From contig NC_064037.1 in the NCBI RefSeq assembly GCF_932526225.1, positions 12,010,203 to 12,074,202 on the forward strand: 64,000 bases of DNA, given 5' to 3'. This document shows positions 1 through 13,351 of this stretch, in pieces. Position numbers and translations under genes: made by a program. Under the pieces are notes generated by a model that searched no databases, was not told the origin of the DNA, and was given only the letters and a program-made list of their open reading frames with translations. The stretch is from Nematostella vectensis. Lineage: Eukaryota > Cnidaria > Anthozoa > Actiniaria > Edwardsiidae. Position 1 is the stretch's first letter. Each line of letters begins with the position of its first letter.

Positions 1-113
1 CTATAGATTATACTTAATATTGTAAAAATCAATAATAGTGTATAGACAAATAGTTTTAAATGTACATGTTAAGAATCTATTTGCAACAACATCGTATAAA
101 CAATGTTGATCAT

Positions 114-3100
114 TTATGATGAGTTTCGGCTGTACGAAACGTAACACGATGGGATGTCCTTACGAATGACAGGCGGTGAGTCGCCTAGATGGAACATTAC
201 TCGCCGCTGAAAAGGAGGAAAGAAATAATTTTAGCTCTGAAAATGATGGGCTGTTCTAGAATAGGATGTTCTCTTTAAACATACACCTACTTAAAAAAAA
301 ACGTCAATGCAAATGGCGAATTGAAGTTCCAAGACCGAAAGGTGCTTATAAATGAATTCCAGCGATTCTAGAGTTATAGATCGATAGTCTTTAATTGATT
401 ACTGTATGATTGATCCATATTTTCCTGTATTCGGTTGAAAAATAATGAGACCCATGGGACCTTTCGGTTGTTCAATTTATACAAAAAAAAACTCCCCCAA
501 AGTCTTGCAGCCCTCAATTGCTGTCCTTTTTGGCTTTAAAATTCCTGTTCTATAGAAAACCATCACTAGCACTACCAATATCCTATACTAACCCTAATGC
601 CAAGCATAAACTTGAAATTAAATCATTTTTGTCCTATCATAGAATGCTTTTAGACCCTGCGTAAAAACCCACACATAAATTTATATTAATCTTGTCATAT
701 ATAACACTCTTTTTGCGACTCGAGCTACTCACCATCGTAGCATCGCCGATTCGCCTATCAGAAGGTGAGTCGCGGGTGGGGCGCTGGTCAACGTTCATAA
801 TCTCAACCATTCGGAGGCGTTCCATGTCCCGGCGAAGGGCTTCTTGTGACTGCCTCAGCACTTGCTCCAGACGGTGCGTCTGATCACTTTCAGTCTGAAC
901 CGGTCTGCTGCTGAATTCTCCGACTTGGCATCGAGCGCAGCGAAGCTCACTCTCAAGCGTGTTCACCTTCTGGGTCTGTTCCCTAAGGCTGGTGCGTACT
1001 CGTTGTAGCTCCTCTCTAAGCCTTCGCCCTTCCTCCTTCTCCGTATCAAGTCGCCGGTTCAATGACTCCATCCTATCGCTATTCCAGCCTTCCAGGGAAT
1101 TCAACTTTGCAGTCAGCTCGTTGATGGCAATGTCCCTTTTCGTCAAGTCGTCACGCTGTTGCCCGTAAGTGGCCTGTAGTTCTCGTAACCTAGCTGTAAG
1201 GGCTTCTCGGCGTCCAGCGAGCCTCTCCACCTGCTGAATCTTGTCATTGTACTTTTTACTTACATGTGAAAGCTTCGATGAATATGAATTGCACTTTTGC
1301 ACTGTTTCATCTCTCGCTTCTTTGGCACTTGATAACAAGGCCTTTGCTTTTCGCAAGTTAACCTTAAGACGCTCTTCGCGACTCTTCTGTTTGACTAATT
1401 CATCGGATAGCTTTTTGACTTTTGCCTGAAGTTCTCCAATGGTCTTTCTTGTTCTCTCCCTATTCTCCTCATTCTGCTCCTTAGCATCGTCTTTAGAAGC
1501 TTTCTCGGTGCTCAACCTATTCTCTACTCGAGCAAGCTGCTTTTCGAGCACCTTTATCCTAGAGTTTGCAGCGTCGAGGTTTCTCTCTAATTCCACATTC
1601 TCTCGATGATATTTTCCCGCTTCCCTCGTCAATACCGCCTCCTTGTTTTCAAGTGTAGCCAGCTTTGTCTTGAGGTCACGTATTCTTCCCTCGTGCCCTT
1701 CCACCTGTTCCATGTGCTGACACTGCAGCTGATGGAGTTTTCTGTCGAACTCAGATTTATTATGAATGATTTGCTCTATGCGTTCTGCATCCTTCCTCTG
1801 GCTTTCAGACATTTGCTTGTTTAACTCTTGTTTTAGAGTTTGTTCTCTGTCCCTGTTGACGGCTTTCAGCTTCTCGACGTCGTCCTGGAGGGTCTGTATG
1901 CGTTCGTGAAGAGAATCCTCCTTCTTCTTCATCATTTGCAAGTCTTGCGAGGACTTTGTAAGATCCGCATCTTTCTGACTCAGCGCGACCTCCATTTCTT
2001 CCAGGGAGCTTTTAAAGTCGTCAACCTGTAAAAGAATAAAGATACGTTACCAAAAATACTCTTTCCTGTGGCTTTGTGGATAATGATAGGTTTATCCCTT
2101 TCAATTACTTTTTATTTTAGGGTAGTAGATTATATGTGACTCAGCGAGAGGGTGTAACGTACAGAGTGAGTCGTCCTGTCTTTAGATTGTCGCCGTTTCA
2201 GAGGGCGCCAACTTGACCCTTGAACTCATTGTTAGACTCATAACTTTGCTCAGCCCATATTTTACGATATCGCCGTCTTGCGTCTAAAAGATTTTAATGT
2301 ATCATCATCATCTCTAGTATAAGAGGGTTGTCCAAAGCTCCCAAGTGTCTGATAGCATATGTTCTTGACTTAAACCATGTTAGCAATCGTCTATTATCGA
2401 GAGTATAAATTGATTATCAATTTAATCTCAATGTTTTTCCTCCAGACGTAAAAAGTAGCAGCATTAGCCAACTAACCTGTTTTAGAAGTAATCTCTCGTT
2501 GCCACTGAGAGCATCGACTCGATCTTTGAATTTAAGATTTGCGTTCATCATGTCGGAGAGGTCATTATAACAGCGGTTGTACGCACTGACTGCCCTGGCC
2601 TCTGCCTGCTGTAGAGATTGCGAATGTGCAGCGAGCGTTTCTTTACTTGACTTGACTAACTCTAATGTCTTCCTCAGCTCCTCCGTTTCCGTGCGGTATC
2701 CTTCGAGAAGGGTAGTCTGATGCCCTTCCTTGTTGGCAAGACGGCACATCTCGTCAGATAGTAATTTGGTCTGGAGAGAAGAAAGCACACTTCAAAATCT
2801 GTCCCTATATCAATGAAAGAACATCGTGCTTTTATCAACAAGTAAACACCCTCTGCCTCAAGACAAAATAAATGCAAACCTTTTTCTCAAGATCTTCTTT
2901 TTCGCTGTGAAGCTGCTTCACCTCATTCGCATATTCCTCCAAGACGCGCCTAAATTTGAGATTTTCTTTCTCGAGGGAAGAGACTTTATGCTCAAGCATG
3001 CTGACATCCTCGACCAGTGACTCCTTTAATGTTGGTCGATCCTTTGACTCCACCTCGTTATTCCCTTTTAAATGTATTTCCACCGTCTCACGTCTTCCGC

Positions 3101-6100
3101 TCTTTGTAACGGCGATTCTATCATTTATTCCCTTCAAGTGCAGGCATTCTTGCTTAAGGGCCTTAACCTTCTCCTGAAAGGCCTTCTCTCTGTCTTTACG
3201 TTCGTTCAAGGCAGTCCGTAGTTTCTCGGCGTTTCTCTTAGCCACCCCCTTACTCGATTTGTAATCCAGTTTCAGTCTGGTATACTTTGAAATTAGTCTG
3301 GTATGTCTGGACTGCAATACTAAAAAGAAATAAATAGAAATGATAAATACTAAAAAGGACAAACGGTTCGAAAGTTTTTATGCATCACGATGACTGAAAT
3401 TATTTTTTACAAAGCATTTATCTCTTACTATAAGGATTTTCGCAAACTGAATAAAAACATATAAATAGTCTTACTTTTAATTGATCTTTCCAACTGCAGT
3501 CGCGTCTCGTAAATGCCCTGAGCAAAGTTGTCGGGATCTTCTATGTTTCCAATGTTTTCCTCACAAAGCCAATCTAGTTCCTCTTCACTACCGGTTGTGG
3601 GTTGCATTACGTCAGTCTCACTGATATCAGAGATCGATGTCGAATCGTACTCATGAGAAAGCAAGTCGGCAGCGTTCTCACCCTCAAGCGAAACCCCATT
3701 GATAGCTGCATCAGAGGCTTCATGCCTGATCTGGTCCACGTGATTTTTCAGTTCCTGCTCTAGCTGTGCTTTTTCGTCAACCAGTTCGCCAATTTTCACT
3801 TTGAGCGATGCGTTCTCATCCTGCAGTCGCTTACACTTATTCTCCTCAACCAACACACCTTTCTGTTTTTCAAGCTCTTTCCCTAGCTTATCTTTTTCAG
3901 CTTTAATTATTTCAATTTGCGCCTTTAAAGCAACCAGCTCTTTTGCATGGATAGCTTCATTTTGAAGCCTCAACTGTTCAGCCTCTGCGCAAAGTTCGTC
4001 TTTTCTTTGAATCTCTTGCCTCAGGCTTTCAATTTCTGCTTTCAATTCCTTCTTCTTCGATAAGGATTCCGCAGACGCAGCCTTCAAGGCAGCAATTTCT
4101 TCCAGGTGGATATTTTCCTCCTGACATTTCTCCTTATATTGTTGTTCCTTGACTTCCAGAGCTTTGTTCAACCTTCCTACATCACGCTGAGCTATTTGTT
4201 TCTTGAAGACCTCTTCTCCTCCATCGTTATCGTTGACCTCTTTTTTGGAGCGTATAAACTCCTCCAGTTTATGCGCTCTATCCTCCATAAGCTCTTTCTG
4301 TAGCAGGTACTCAGCCGAAATAACCTTCAGAGCCTCAATCTCCTTAAGGAGTGTTTTCTCCTTCTTGGAGGCCTCTATTAGCTCCTTGTTCAATTTCTCA
4401 ATTGCTGCAATATCTGCATCAACTTTCTGTTTCAACTCATCACGCCCTTTAACCTCGTCAATGCAGCTTGTCCTCAACTGACATATTTCTGATTCCAGAA
4501 TTTGAACTCTCTTCACATTCTCCTCAAGAATTCCCTCGAGAAGCTGGATGTTTTTAACGAGTTGGTGCTTCTCATAGCTTGAAGCCTTGAGCTTGGCTTG
4601 GCTTTCTTCTGTGAGAGTTGTAATCTTTGCTTCAAGCTCCTTTATATTAGTATGCAGCTCTTTTTCCTTTGCTCGTTGGGAGCTCAGGGTCTCAGTATGC
4701 TTTTGGGAATTCGCCTTCTCCGTAGCCAGCTCGTCTTCCTTGCTCTGTAATTTCTTGGACATTTGGCTCTTCTCGTCCATCAGTTGCTGGATGATGGCAT
4801 CTCTTTCTATATTTTGCGCCTAAAATATTCATAAATATTATCTGTTATAATTCAATTTGCAGAAAAAGATCCCTATAGGATCCGCAAACTCTTCGTTTCA
4901 TTGAATTACATTAGCAATCAGCATATGAGCACAAAATGCACTGCATGTTTTCCAGCAAACCTCGCGGGCAAGTGAGCGCTTTTGTGGTCACTCATACTGT
5001 TATGTTTCTTTTAACGCAAGATGGCTTACTCGACAATAATACACTAGTAAAATAGTTACAAATATATAAGTGAATAGAAAGTTGAATTGCAAATTCGTTC
5101 AATATTTGAGAACGAGTTCACATAAGGTTTTTTTTTTTTTAAACAGCGTTAGCCTTTACGTTTTTTTTAATGGTCCATTAAGTGTGGTCCATTAATTGTG
5201 CAACGCATGCTGCAGTGTGCTATGCATGCGCGGGCTTAAAACTGATCACCATCTCTACAAGTCCATAATGTGTCTCTATGATAGTCTTTTGTAGGTTCAT
5301 ACACACCTTAGCTGCAGCATTATTCGTCAATCTTTCGTTGTCCTCACTCAGCTTGCTGTTGGCAGCTTCGTGTGTGGCTTGGCGCTTCCTGAGTTCGCTG
5401 GTGATTGCCTGGAGCTCGGCGATCTTCCTTTCAAGTTCATCACGATCCTTCTCCGTCAGCGACAGCTTCTGCTTCCGCCGCAAGTTATCCGTCTCAAGCT
5501 CCTTCACTTGTTGCTTGAGCTGGCTGGACGAGGACTCGTACCGCTTTGTTTCGTTGACCGCTTTTTTCAACTTTGTCTCTAGTGCGGAGATCTTTACTTT
5601 CAGCTTTGTCTCAGCCTTTGCCTTTTCCTCCACTGCACTTTCAAGCTCTTCCTTACTAGCAGTCGCATCATTTATCGCAGCCAATTCTAAGCCAGTGATC
5701 TTTTCCCGAAGAGATTCAATTCTCTCCTGCAGTTTGCTTTCCGACTCACGCGATACTTTTAAAAGATCTTTAAGCTCAGAAACCCTGTCTTGCGCTGTGA
5801 TGTCCTTAGAAGCTTGCTGTTCGTTCATGTCAGCCTCAAGTTTGGATATCTTAGCCTGAAGGTTGTTGACTTTGTCATCTTTTGCCTTTAACTGGACTTG
5901 AAGCTCGTGGACTTTATTTGCTGTGGAGTGCCGAGTTGCCAGCGTTTCCTCCAGCTTCTTCTTATCATCGTCTGCCTGTTGGAGTCGTGACAGCAAGACC
6001 TGGACTCTCTCCTCCCTCTCCTTCAGCTGATTCCTTATATCGTCCATGGCATTAGCCGCTGTCTTCTGGATGCCCGTAATGCTATCTTGCATCTCACTCA

Positions 6101-9100
6101 CTCGTTTGTCGGCTTGCTGTTGTATCTTCCTTTTGTCTTCTTCAAGCTTCGAGGCGGAGTCCATGAGCGTGTCCATGGTACTCTTAAGTTCGTCAACTGT
6201 TTGAGACTTTTGTTTTAGTTGAGCTTCTAAGATCTTAATTTCGGCACGCAGTTTCTTTGAAGCGTCGGTGCTTGAGGACTCTAGTGAGGCAATTTGGTCT
6301 CGAGCATGTTTGAGAGAATCTTCAATACCTTCTTTCTCCTTTGAGCAGATCCTGATAGCTTTATCTAACTCGTCGTTTTTGACAGAAAGACGCGATAGAT
6401 CTTCCTCTAAGGTTTCAATGCGAGCGAGAAGCTGCCTTTCTTCCAACTGCTTTGCATTCTCCAAGTCAGCCAGTTCTTCCCGTAACTGACAGTTCTCAGC
6501 GACAAGCTCCTGTCTGTTTTCCTCGAGAGCGTCAATTTGAAACGTGAATTCCTCAAGTTTGGACTGTATGTTAATGAGAGAAACACTCTCAGCCTTAAGT
6601 GACTCTTTTTCATCAGGTTCTTCATCTTCCAGGTTCCCGATAATCTCACTTGAGTCACTGACTTGTTCTTCAACGTCTTCAAGACTTAGGCTCTTCCCAT
6701 TGACAGAAGATTTGGCTTGCTCTGAATCTGTATGCTCCGGGGAGAGTCCATCTGTGCTAATAGATGAGTGTATGCTTATTTGCTCGTCGACATCGTTGTT
6801 TTCATCGTCATTGTCAGTAATTTGTTCCTCCTCGACGTTCCCATTAGACGTGCTTATAAAGTCCAGTGAATGGGCATTCTCTGATTTCTCTTTGTTCTCC
6901 AGTTTTTCATCGGCATTTTTAATAATATCGTTCTCTGACGCATTGATGTCCTCAACAATTGCTTTGTCGCTATCCGCAGAGTGTTGATCGTTGTCGAATG
7001 TTGCCTCTGCCTCATCGAGAAGATCATCCAGGTCGTCCATGAATGCATCATTTTTGGCATCTCGACTTCCACTAGCAATTGATTTTGCAATTGGTGATAG
7101 TGTTATCTTGTTTGCAGGGCCTATTCCCATCAACGCTCGCATTTTCAATATATTTTGCTCGCCATCTGTACTATCGCAAGACTCCGGAGACGCATCCTTT
7201 GGTTGCTGAACCTTATTCACACCAGCCGGGCTACAGTTGTCATTGCTAGCGCCAGGGGATACATCTTTCTTCAGATCTTCACATAGATCATTGTTTGCAG
7301 CAGCATTACCTCCAGAAGACCCGACAGCAACAGATTTATCAGCCTGGTCGTCATTACTGAGCGGTTTGCGTGACTCCTCTAAATCCTCTGTCACGAAGAC
7401 TACATTATCCAAGTGGACAGTTGGGAGGTCATCATCCTCAAGCGTGAAAGACTGGGGATTCAGTTTTGTTTCACCCAACTCTTTTGGAATAAGCTTTATG
7501 TCGTCTTTGGTTGCGAAAGTGACCTCCTTGCCTATTCCACTCCCTTTTAACTCTTGTCTTGGCGACTTCAAGATGGAATCCGTCTGTTCATTCTCTTGTC
7601 CGATAATTTTGGGCACTGGGTAAACCTTGACATTGCCATCCTCATCATAGCTCACAAGATCTTCCTCCTCAATTGAAGTCAAGTCAGTCTCCACAAGGTG
7701 AACGTCTTTAAGGTTTCTCTCGTCGCCATTCTCTTCTTCATCGTAATTTTCTTCGAAATCTTCATCCTCGTACTCAAAGGACATGACCATGTCTCCGTCT
7801 ATATCCGGGACATCTAGTAGCTCTCGCGATAAGTAGTCCATGGCTGACTTGCCTGCATTGCCAGTTGCCCTTGATTTGAACAGCGTATCAGTGGCTCCAG
7901 TTGTCAATAAGGATGGGAATGAGCTCCTTTTGCCAATTGCTGGCTGCTCACAAAGGTCTGACTCGGTCTGGACTTCATCACCGTCTCTAATCTCGCCTGA
8001 GAACAAATCCACAAACCCTATCACTGGATAAATAGATACATTGCGCAATTGCTAATATTAAAATATTTACACGACTGCTACCCCGGTTTGAAATTCACTC
8101 AAACATTTCAGTAATTTCATTATGTAATCTCACTATAAGTATTTATAAAGTATTCAAATCACAGATAAAACTAGAAAATGACGTATGAGGTATGAATTAA
8201 GGCCCACCTCCCTTTTGCAATGTATTGAAAAGAAATAAGCTGGGCCAAGCAAGGGCCATTACTAAATATTTTTTGGGTTCTCCATTTTCTACATATACCT
8301 TCTATGTCTAGAAAGAAACCAGGTGAAGCTAAAGAAAACAGAGACCATTTCTATAATCATAACATTTAACCTCAACAACTTTTGGACACCACACAAAAAG
8401 ACCTTGCTATTCTAAAGGCAATGGCTGCAGTAAAGTGAGTCTATGATTTTTCAATGAAATCCTACAAATTCGGCAAAAATCAGGTAAAACATGCTCTTAC
8501 CTTTAGAGGCACCTTGGGTAACATCAGGAGTTTTTTCAGCTTCCTCCTCTTCCAAGAATTCTTCAACATCCGAATTTGTGAAATCTGAAACATCGTCAAC
8601 CTCAAAAAGAATATTTTCCTTCTTCAGGCTGCTCAAAGATGTGTTGAAGGTACCAGAGCATGTTGCTGTTAAATCAACTGCTCCTTGTTCACTGATCTCC
8701 CCGGGCTCTCGGATATCATCTTCTTCTTGTAAGCTGAGGACGTCCTCTGAGATTGATACATCTGTACTTGTTGTACAGTGGTCATCACAATCTCCAATAA
8801 GTTCCTCGATTTCTGAGTTGAACTTGTCTCTGGGCATCGTTTGGGCCGATGAAGTATCATTTCCCTCAGGCTTTTCTTCTGATGGTCCAAGATCGCTTGG
8901 CTTGTCATTTGACATCGAGGCCTCAGAAGTGATGCTATTTTGCTCATCATCACTGCTGCCATCGCCGAGAAGGGCTCTAATATTCCTGTCAAATTTCTCT
9001 TTGTTTGATTTTGAGTTTGAGCTTGATTTAGCTTTCTTTGATTTGGCAGCAGCATTTGACTTGTGGGAATCTTTTCTGGCTGGTTTATCTTTTCTCTGTT

Positions 9101-11099
9101 TTGAAATAAAAATTCCTCTTAGTATAACTAAAGTTTGATTTATCTAAGGCTCTAGCAAATTAAGGTTGGGACCCTGTGCAAAAGAAAAAAACACCTGCTG
9201 GAATAAATAAGTTGTCATACTTAACCCATGTTTTTTTTTTTAAATAAAAACTGACCAAAAACAGATACCTCCCATTATAACAAAAAGTGAAATGTAAAAG
9301 TGAAATGCTGTACTTAGTCCATCAGTGCTTTGCAGTCCCAACTCTTATCTCACATCATTGTCCTAAAGCAAGCAAAATTTGACAGTTGCTTGAATTTTTT
9401 TAAATCAAAATCATTAAGTCACATTATTAAGTCTGTTTGGCTTTGCCTGAATGTCTTTTCTGAAACAAAATTAATTTCTTAAATTGTTTATACTGCTATT
9501 TTGGGTCTGTTTGAGTTGGAATTGATTGAGTTGGAAGAATGGACTTTTTAAGGAAAAAAACTTGAATGCCCCACCCCCCACCATCCTTTGTGATTTTTTC
9601 ATGGATATCCCAGATTACTTAGAGCCAGCAATAAAGTTCATGCAGTGGTGATTTTGTCTTGAAGCCATGGAAATGGACCCAGAGGATCAGAATAAAGGTA
9701 TGTATTTGTGTCTTTAAATGTGTTTGCTGGTCTCTTTCCCTTGTGTGGAATTTTGAGAATTCATTGAGGGGGTCAATTCTGCTGTCGTTGAATTTGAATT
9801 TTGATTTGAACTTGAGTTATCATTTGGCTAAAGAGTAGTGCTATCACCTTGGTTGGATGCATATCTTTAAGGCCATTTACATTTAGATGCTTGACAACTC
9901 ATTGTGTTTTATTGCTTTTAAATATTTTTTTGGGATTGTGGATACTGTGGATACTTTTCACAGACATTTGAGGGATCAATGTGTTCTAAAAAAGTCTTCC
10001 ATTAAATTTGCTCTTAAGCAAAAAAATATTTCAGCATAACATATTAAGCATAACATATTAAGCCCAGAAGGAAAAATGGATGGTTTTTTGGTATGACGGG
10101 ATTTCAATATATTTTATCTTTAAGGTGGTGTTACACGGGATAATATGCAACAAAAACTTTATGTAATGAGATGCCTGACATGTACCTTAGACAATTCAAC
10201 TAGGCTCCTAGCGTTGTTGGTTTTGCTGTTAATAAAAGAAAAATATATCTTAGTGTTACATTATAATGATATCAAATAATGTGAAGACTTTCAAGATTTC
10301 GAAACTGTTTGAATACTTTCAGAACCTTATTCTCACCTTAATCTATCCGTAGTCTTTGAAGCTTTCTCCTGGTCATCAGGCTTCAAAGAATGTGTGGTAC
10401 TCTGGAGAAGTGAGAGTAAAAAATGGTATGAAAAAATAAATCTTTAAAGCTATACGAACCTAGAAAATAGGTTTTCAAAATTAAAAAAATGAAAATTTGA
10501 ATGAAAAGTTTCTACACAGTATGATGTATAAAGCTTATTTGTATTTTTAACTTCACCAAAATATACAACTAACTAGAAGAAATCCTGCCAATTTAAAGAA
10601 AAAAAGCAAAATTACGCATTGTTTTAAACAATTTCTCGGTTATGATTACGTGCTAGGAAATCAGGTCACCAACAGCAGTTAATTCACTTGCTTACACAAG
10701 CAGAAATGCTATTCCTCCAAAGGAAATCTAAGAATAATGTTCCATCTCCAAATCATCCATGCTATCGCCATTTTGAAACCAATAACACACAGGCAACCCG
10801 CGCGTTGAGCACGCAGATTTGAACGAAAAAGGGCTGATTTTTTAAATCCCCCCCCCCCCCCCCCCTTTTCTAACAAATTGCAGTTCAATTTCTGGTGTGT
10901 AAGAAAGTCATTTGAAGAACCATCCTCAGCTGTCGTTAACAGTTTCAAATGAGTACTTAACATTCATTACAAACGGATCTACCTTGGCTTTGTGAAGTTC
11001 CATGGAATCTGCGCGTTTTGCAGACGATCGTGCGATTTGCCGGGAAGGATTTGGGGGACTACCCGAACCCGGGAATCGGACACTTCTTGCAAACGACAT
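114..11099 (-). CDS. Large acidic coiled-coil protein, nine exons, identity not recognised
   Basis: Nine coding exons on the minus strand join in frame: 11099-10983, 10401-10337, 9093-8501, 8023-5307, 4819-3475, 3319-2880, 2770-2477, 2025-733 and 206-114. They total 6957 nt, or 2318 residues plus a TAA stop. The start is the ATG of MSFARSVRFPGSG at 11099; exon 1 ends at a clean GT donor. Residues 1 to about 740 are low-complexity, very acidic and serine-rich. From about 745 to 2280 the protein is almost continuous heptad-type coiled coil rich in Glu, Lys, Leu and Gln. The short last exon, reached through a strong GTGAGT donor at 732 and a pyrimidine-rich acceptor at 207, adds a 30-residue non-coiled tail. 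There are no membrane segments and no catalytic motif. The build resembles centrosomal, ciliary or golgin scaffolds, but I cannot assign a family. It sits head to head with a kinesin gene. The gene and exon structure are well supported; the function is unknown. Confidence 0.85.
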
Positions 11100-13351
11100 C
11101 TCCAAACTAGACTAACGCAAATGTGCGTCTTCGCATTTTGATATACTCAGACTTGTTAACTGCAGACTTGCTCTAGACAAAACCTCAAGAGTTTCTCTAA
11201 CAAGTTTGTCTTTTAAGAATTATGACATCACAAATGAATTAGGTGACGCAGGAAAGTGACGTGAAACCGCGCGCAGACGTCTCTGCTCTGATTGGTGGAA
11301 AATCGTGATGATTGACATTTAGGAGATTTGCAAAGCTTTGATTGGTGTAAATATGAAGATGATTGACACTTTGAAAGAAGACTTATCAAGCGCGCTGAAA
11401 TTTTGAAACATTCTTCGCGCGTTGCTCACTTTAGGGTAGCACTTTTTGGCGTGCAGGTATTTTTAGGGGGGGGGGGGGGGTGGGGTTGTTTCGAATTTCC
11501 CTACCAGCAATTCAATTCAATTAATTTATTTGGCACCTTTTCATCTTTGATTGACGGGCATTGCTCCAAATACATTCATATTGAAGAACAAAATTTACAA
11601 TACCCGGGCCCGCAGTTGAAAGGCGAAAAAGCAAAGCCGCAGATTAACTTTGGTCATTTCTAAATTGAAAACAATGTTTTGTTCACACAAAGAATAACGC
11701 CGAACAGCTTGGATTTTTCCCCCGCAATGTATGATTATCAGATAGTTTTCTCATTTCATTGCTTTCGACCAGTTGCCGCGGGGGCCGTCCAACCCCTATC
11801 AAGCGACCAGTTGGTGCGCGCCCGTGGGTGGCCGCTTAATACTACTATAGTTTATATTCACCTTGAAAGCGATATAAAGCTCCAATCAACGAGAAAAAAA
11901 AACACAATAATAAAAACAGACTAACATCCTTTTTTTTATTTCTCTATGGAAACGACAAAGTAAACCCGATTGGTCATACCCCAAAGACGGGAAGCTTATA
12001 ATTATGGCTGTTTTGTGAATGCCTATGGGACTAAATGAATTACAGCTGCTGAAGGCAATGTGATAATCAACCATTTAGACATCCGTATCGATTAGCAGAA
12101 TGCTTAGCTAGCGTGGGAGGATATAGCTGATTGAGCGTTGCTCATTGTGTCGGTGTTTAATGGCCTACAACCTGTAGACGAGACAGTATTCCGTTTGTTG
12201 CCTCAAATTTGACATTTAACGCTAACCGATTACCTGTAGTCATTCGCAACTAGTCTTTTTTTTTGTCATCATGGGCCCTTCATGGCGCGAACAAGTGAGT
12301 TCCCTTCGTTTTTATCCAAAAGTGTGGATACTTTCCTTATCGTGAGCATAGCGGGAAATGTGCGAAACGCTTGTAATCATTTGCCGTTTTCCTTTTCAAG
12401 GGCAAGATAACCATTTCAAATAAAATATATATATTTGAAAAAAGATAGCTTGGAAAAACTCGCGCAGGAAAATAAAACAACAATATTTAAAAGATAAGAA
12501 CAAGGCGAAGGTATAAACGAGTAAAGTTTTCCACAAAACAATTGTTTGGATGAAAAGCTTTATGACACTTACGCGCCTTCAGTTTGCCAAGTTTTAGGAA
12601 GCTCAACCGTTGCCATGACAGCATGATGTAATCATTCAGAGATTCGAAGCTCAATAAAATTGTGTTTAAATATAAACGACAGATAGAAGAATGCTCGATT
12701 TATATGCTGGAACTCGGTAATTGTTCTTACAACGAATAGGAACTTTTGTTTTCGGGGTTATTTGAACGGAGAGCAATGCAGGAGCATGACCCTAGGGGGT
12801 TATCGCTATTGGTCATTCGACAAGTACACGGGCTAGCCTTTGTTTTCTGTTGTCCCTAGGAATGAACAGCAAAGCAACAGCAAACATTTTCTGCGTTTCG
12901 CTAAGTAATTGTCCAAGAAAGGAGAGGGCATATAGGGTTTGTGGAAATTAAGACAATTTAATTCGATATCTTATACCCCAATGTTGGGTGAATAATTAGC
13001 GAATAGTGCGAAATCTTACCAATATTCATTCAGTGTTTGGGACACGGTGTTTGTAGAAGTGTCAGTCAAATCTTCCTCCACGTCGCGATGTTGGATCCTC
13101 AGTTTTCAGAGTAAATACCGACTTGTAGGACCGTAAGTTCATAGCAAACATGAGCTACAGATCTACAGGACAAGTTGATCTCTAAACTTGGTATTAGCAA
13201 TTGGGTATCAAGGCGGTAACTGCGACGATGGAGGCCAAATGCGGGCATGTAGTGTAGTGTTTAGCGCGAGGTGTAGATTTGTACGAGAAGAATTATAATT
13301 TATACACTTCAGGATGGCAAGTGCAGATCGTCGTAATTACTTTTGACGGGA
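11100..13351. promoter_or_regulatory. Divergent upstream region between the coiled-coil and kinesin genes
   Basis: This 2.25-kb stretch separates two divergent start codons and has no convincing ORF. Two inverted CCAAT boxes (ATTGG at 11291-11295 and 11341-11345) lie about 190 and 240 bp upstream of the minus-strand start, a typical NF-Y arrangement. A 14-base segment at 12609-12622 (GTTGCCATGACAGC) matches the RFX X-box palindrome GTTGCCATGGCAAC at 12 of 14 positions. A G-homopolymer run lies near 11468-11480. The 5' UTR of the kinesin probably occupies the last few hundred bases. The motif matches are seen in the sequence; promoter function is inferred. Confidence 0.5.
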
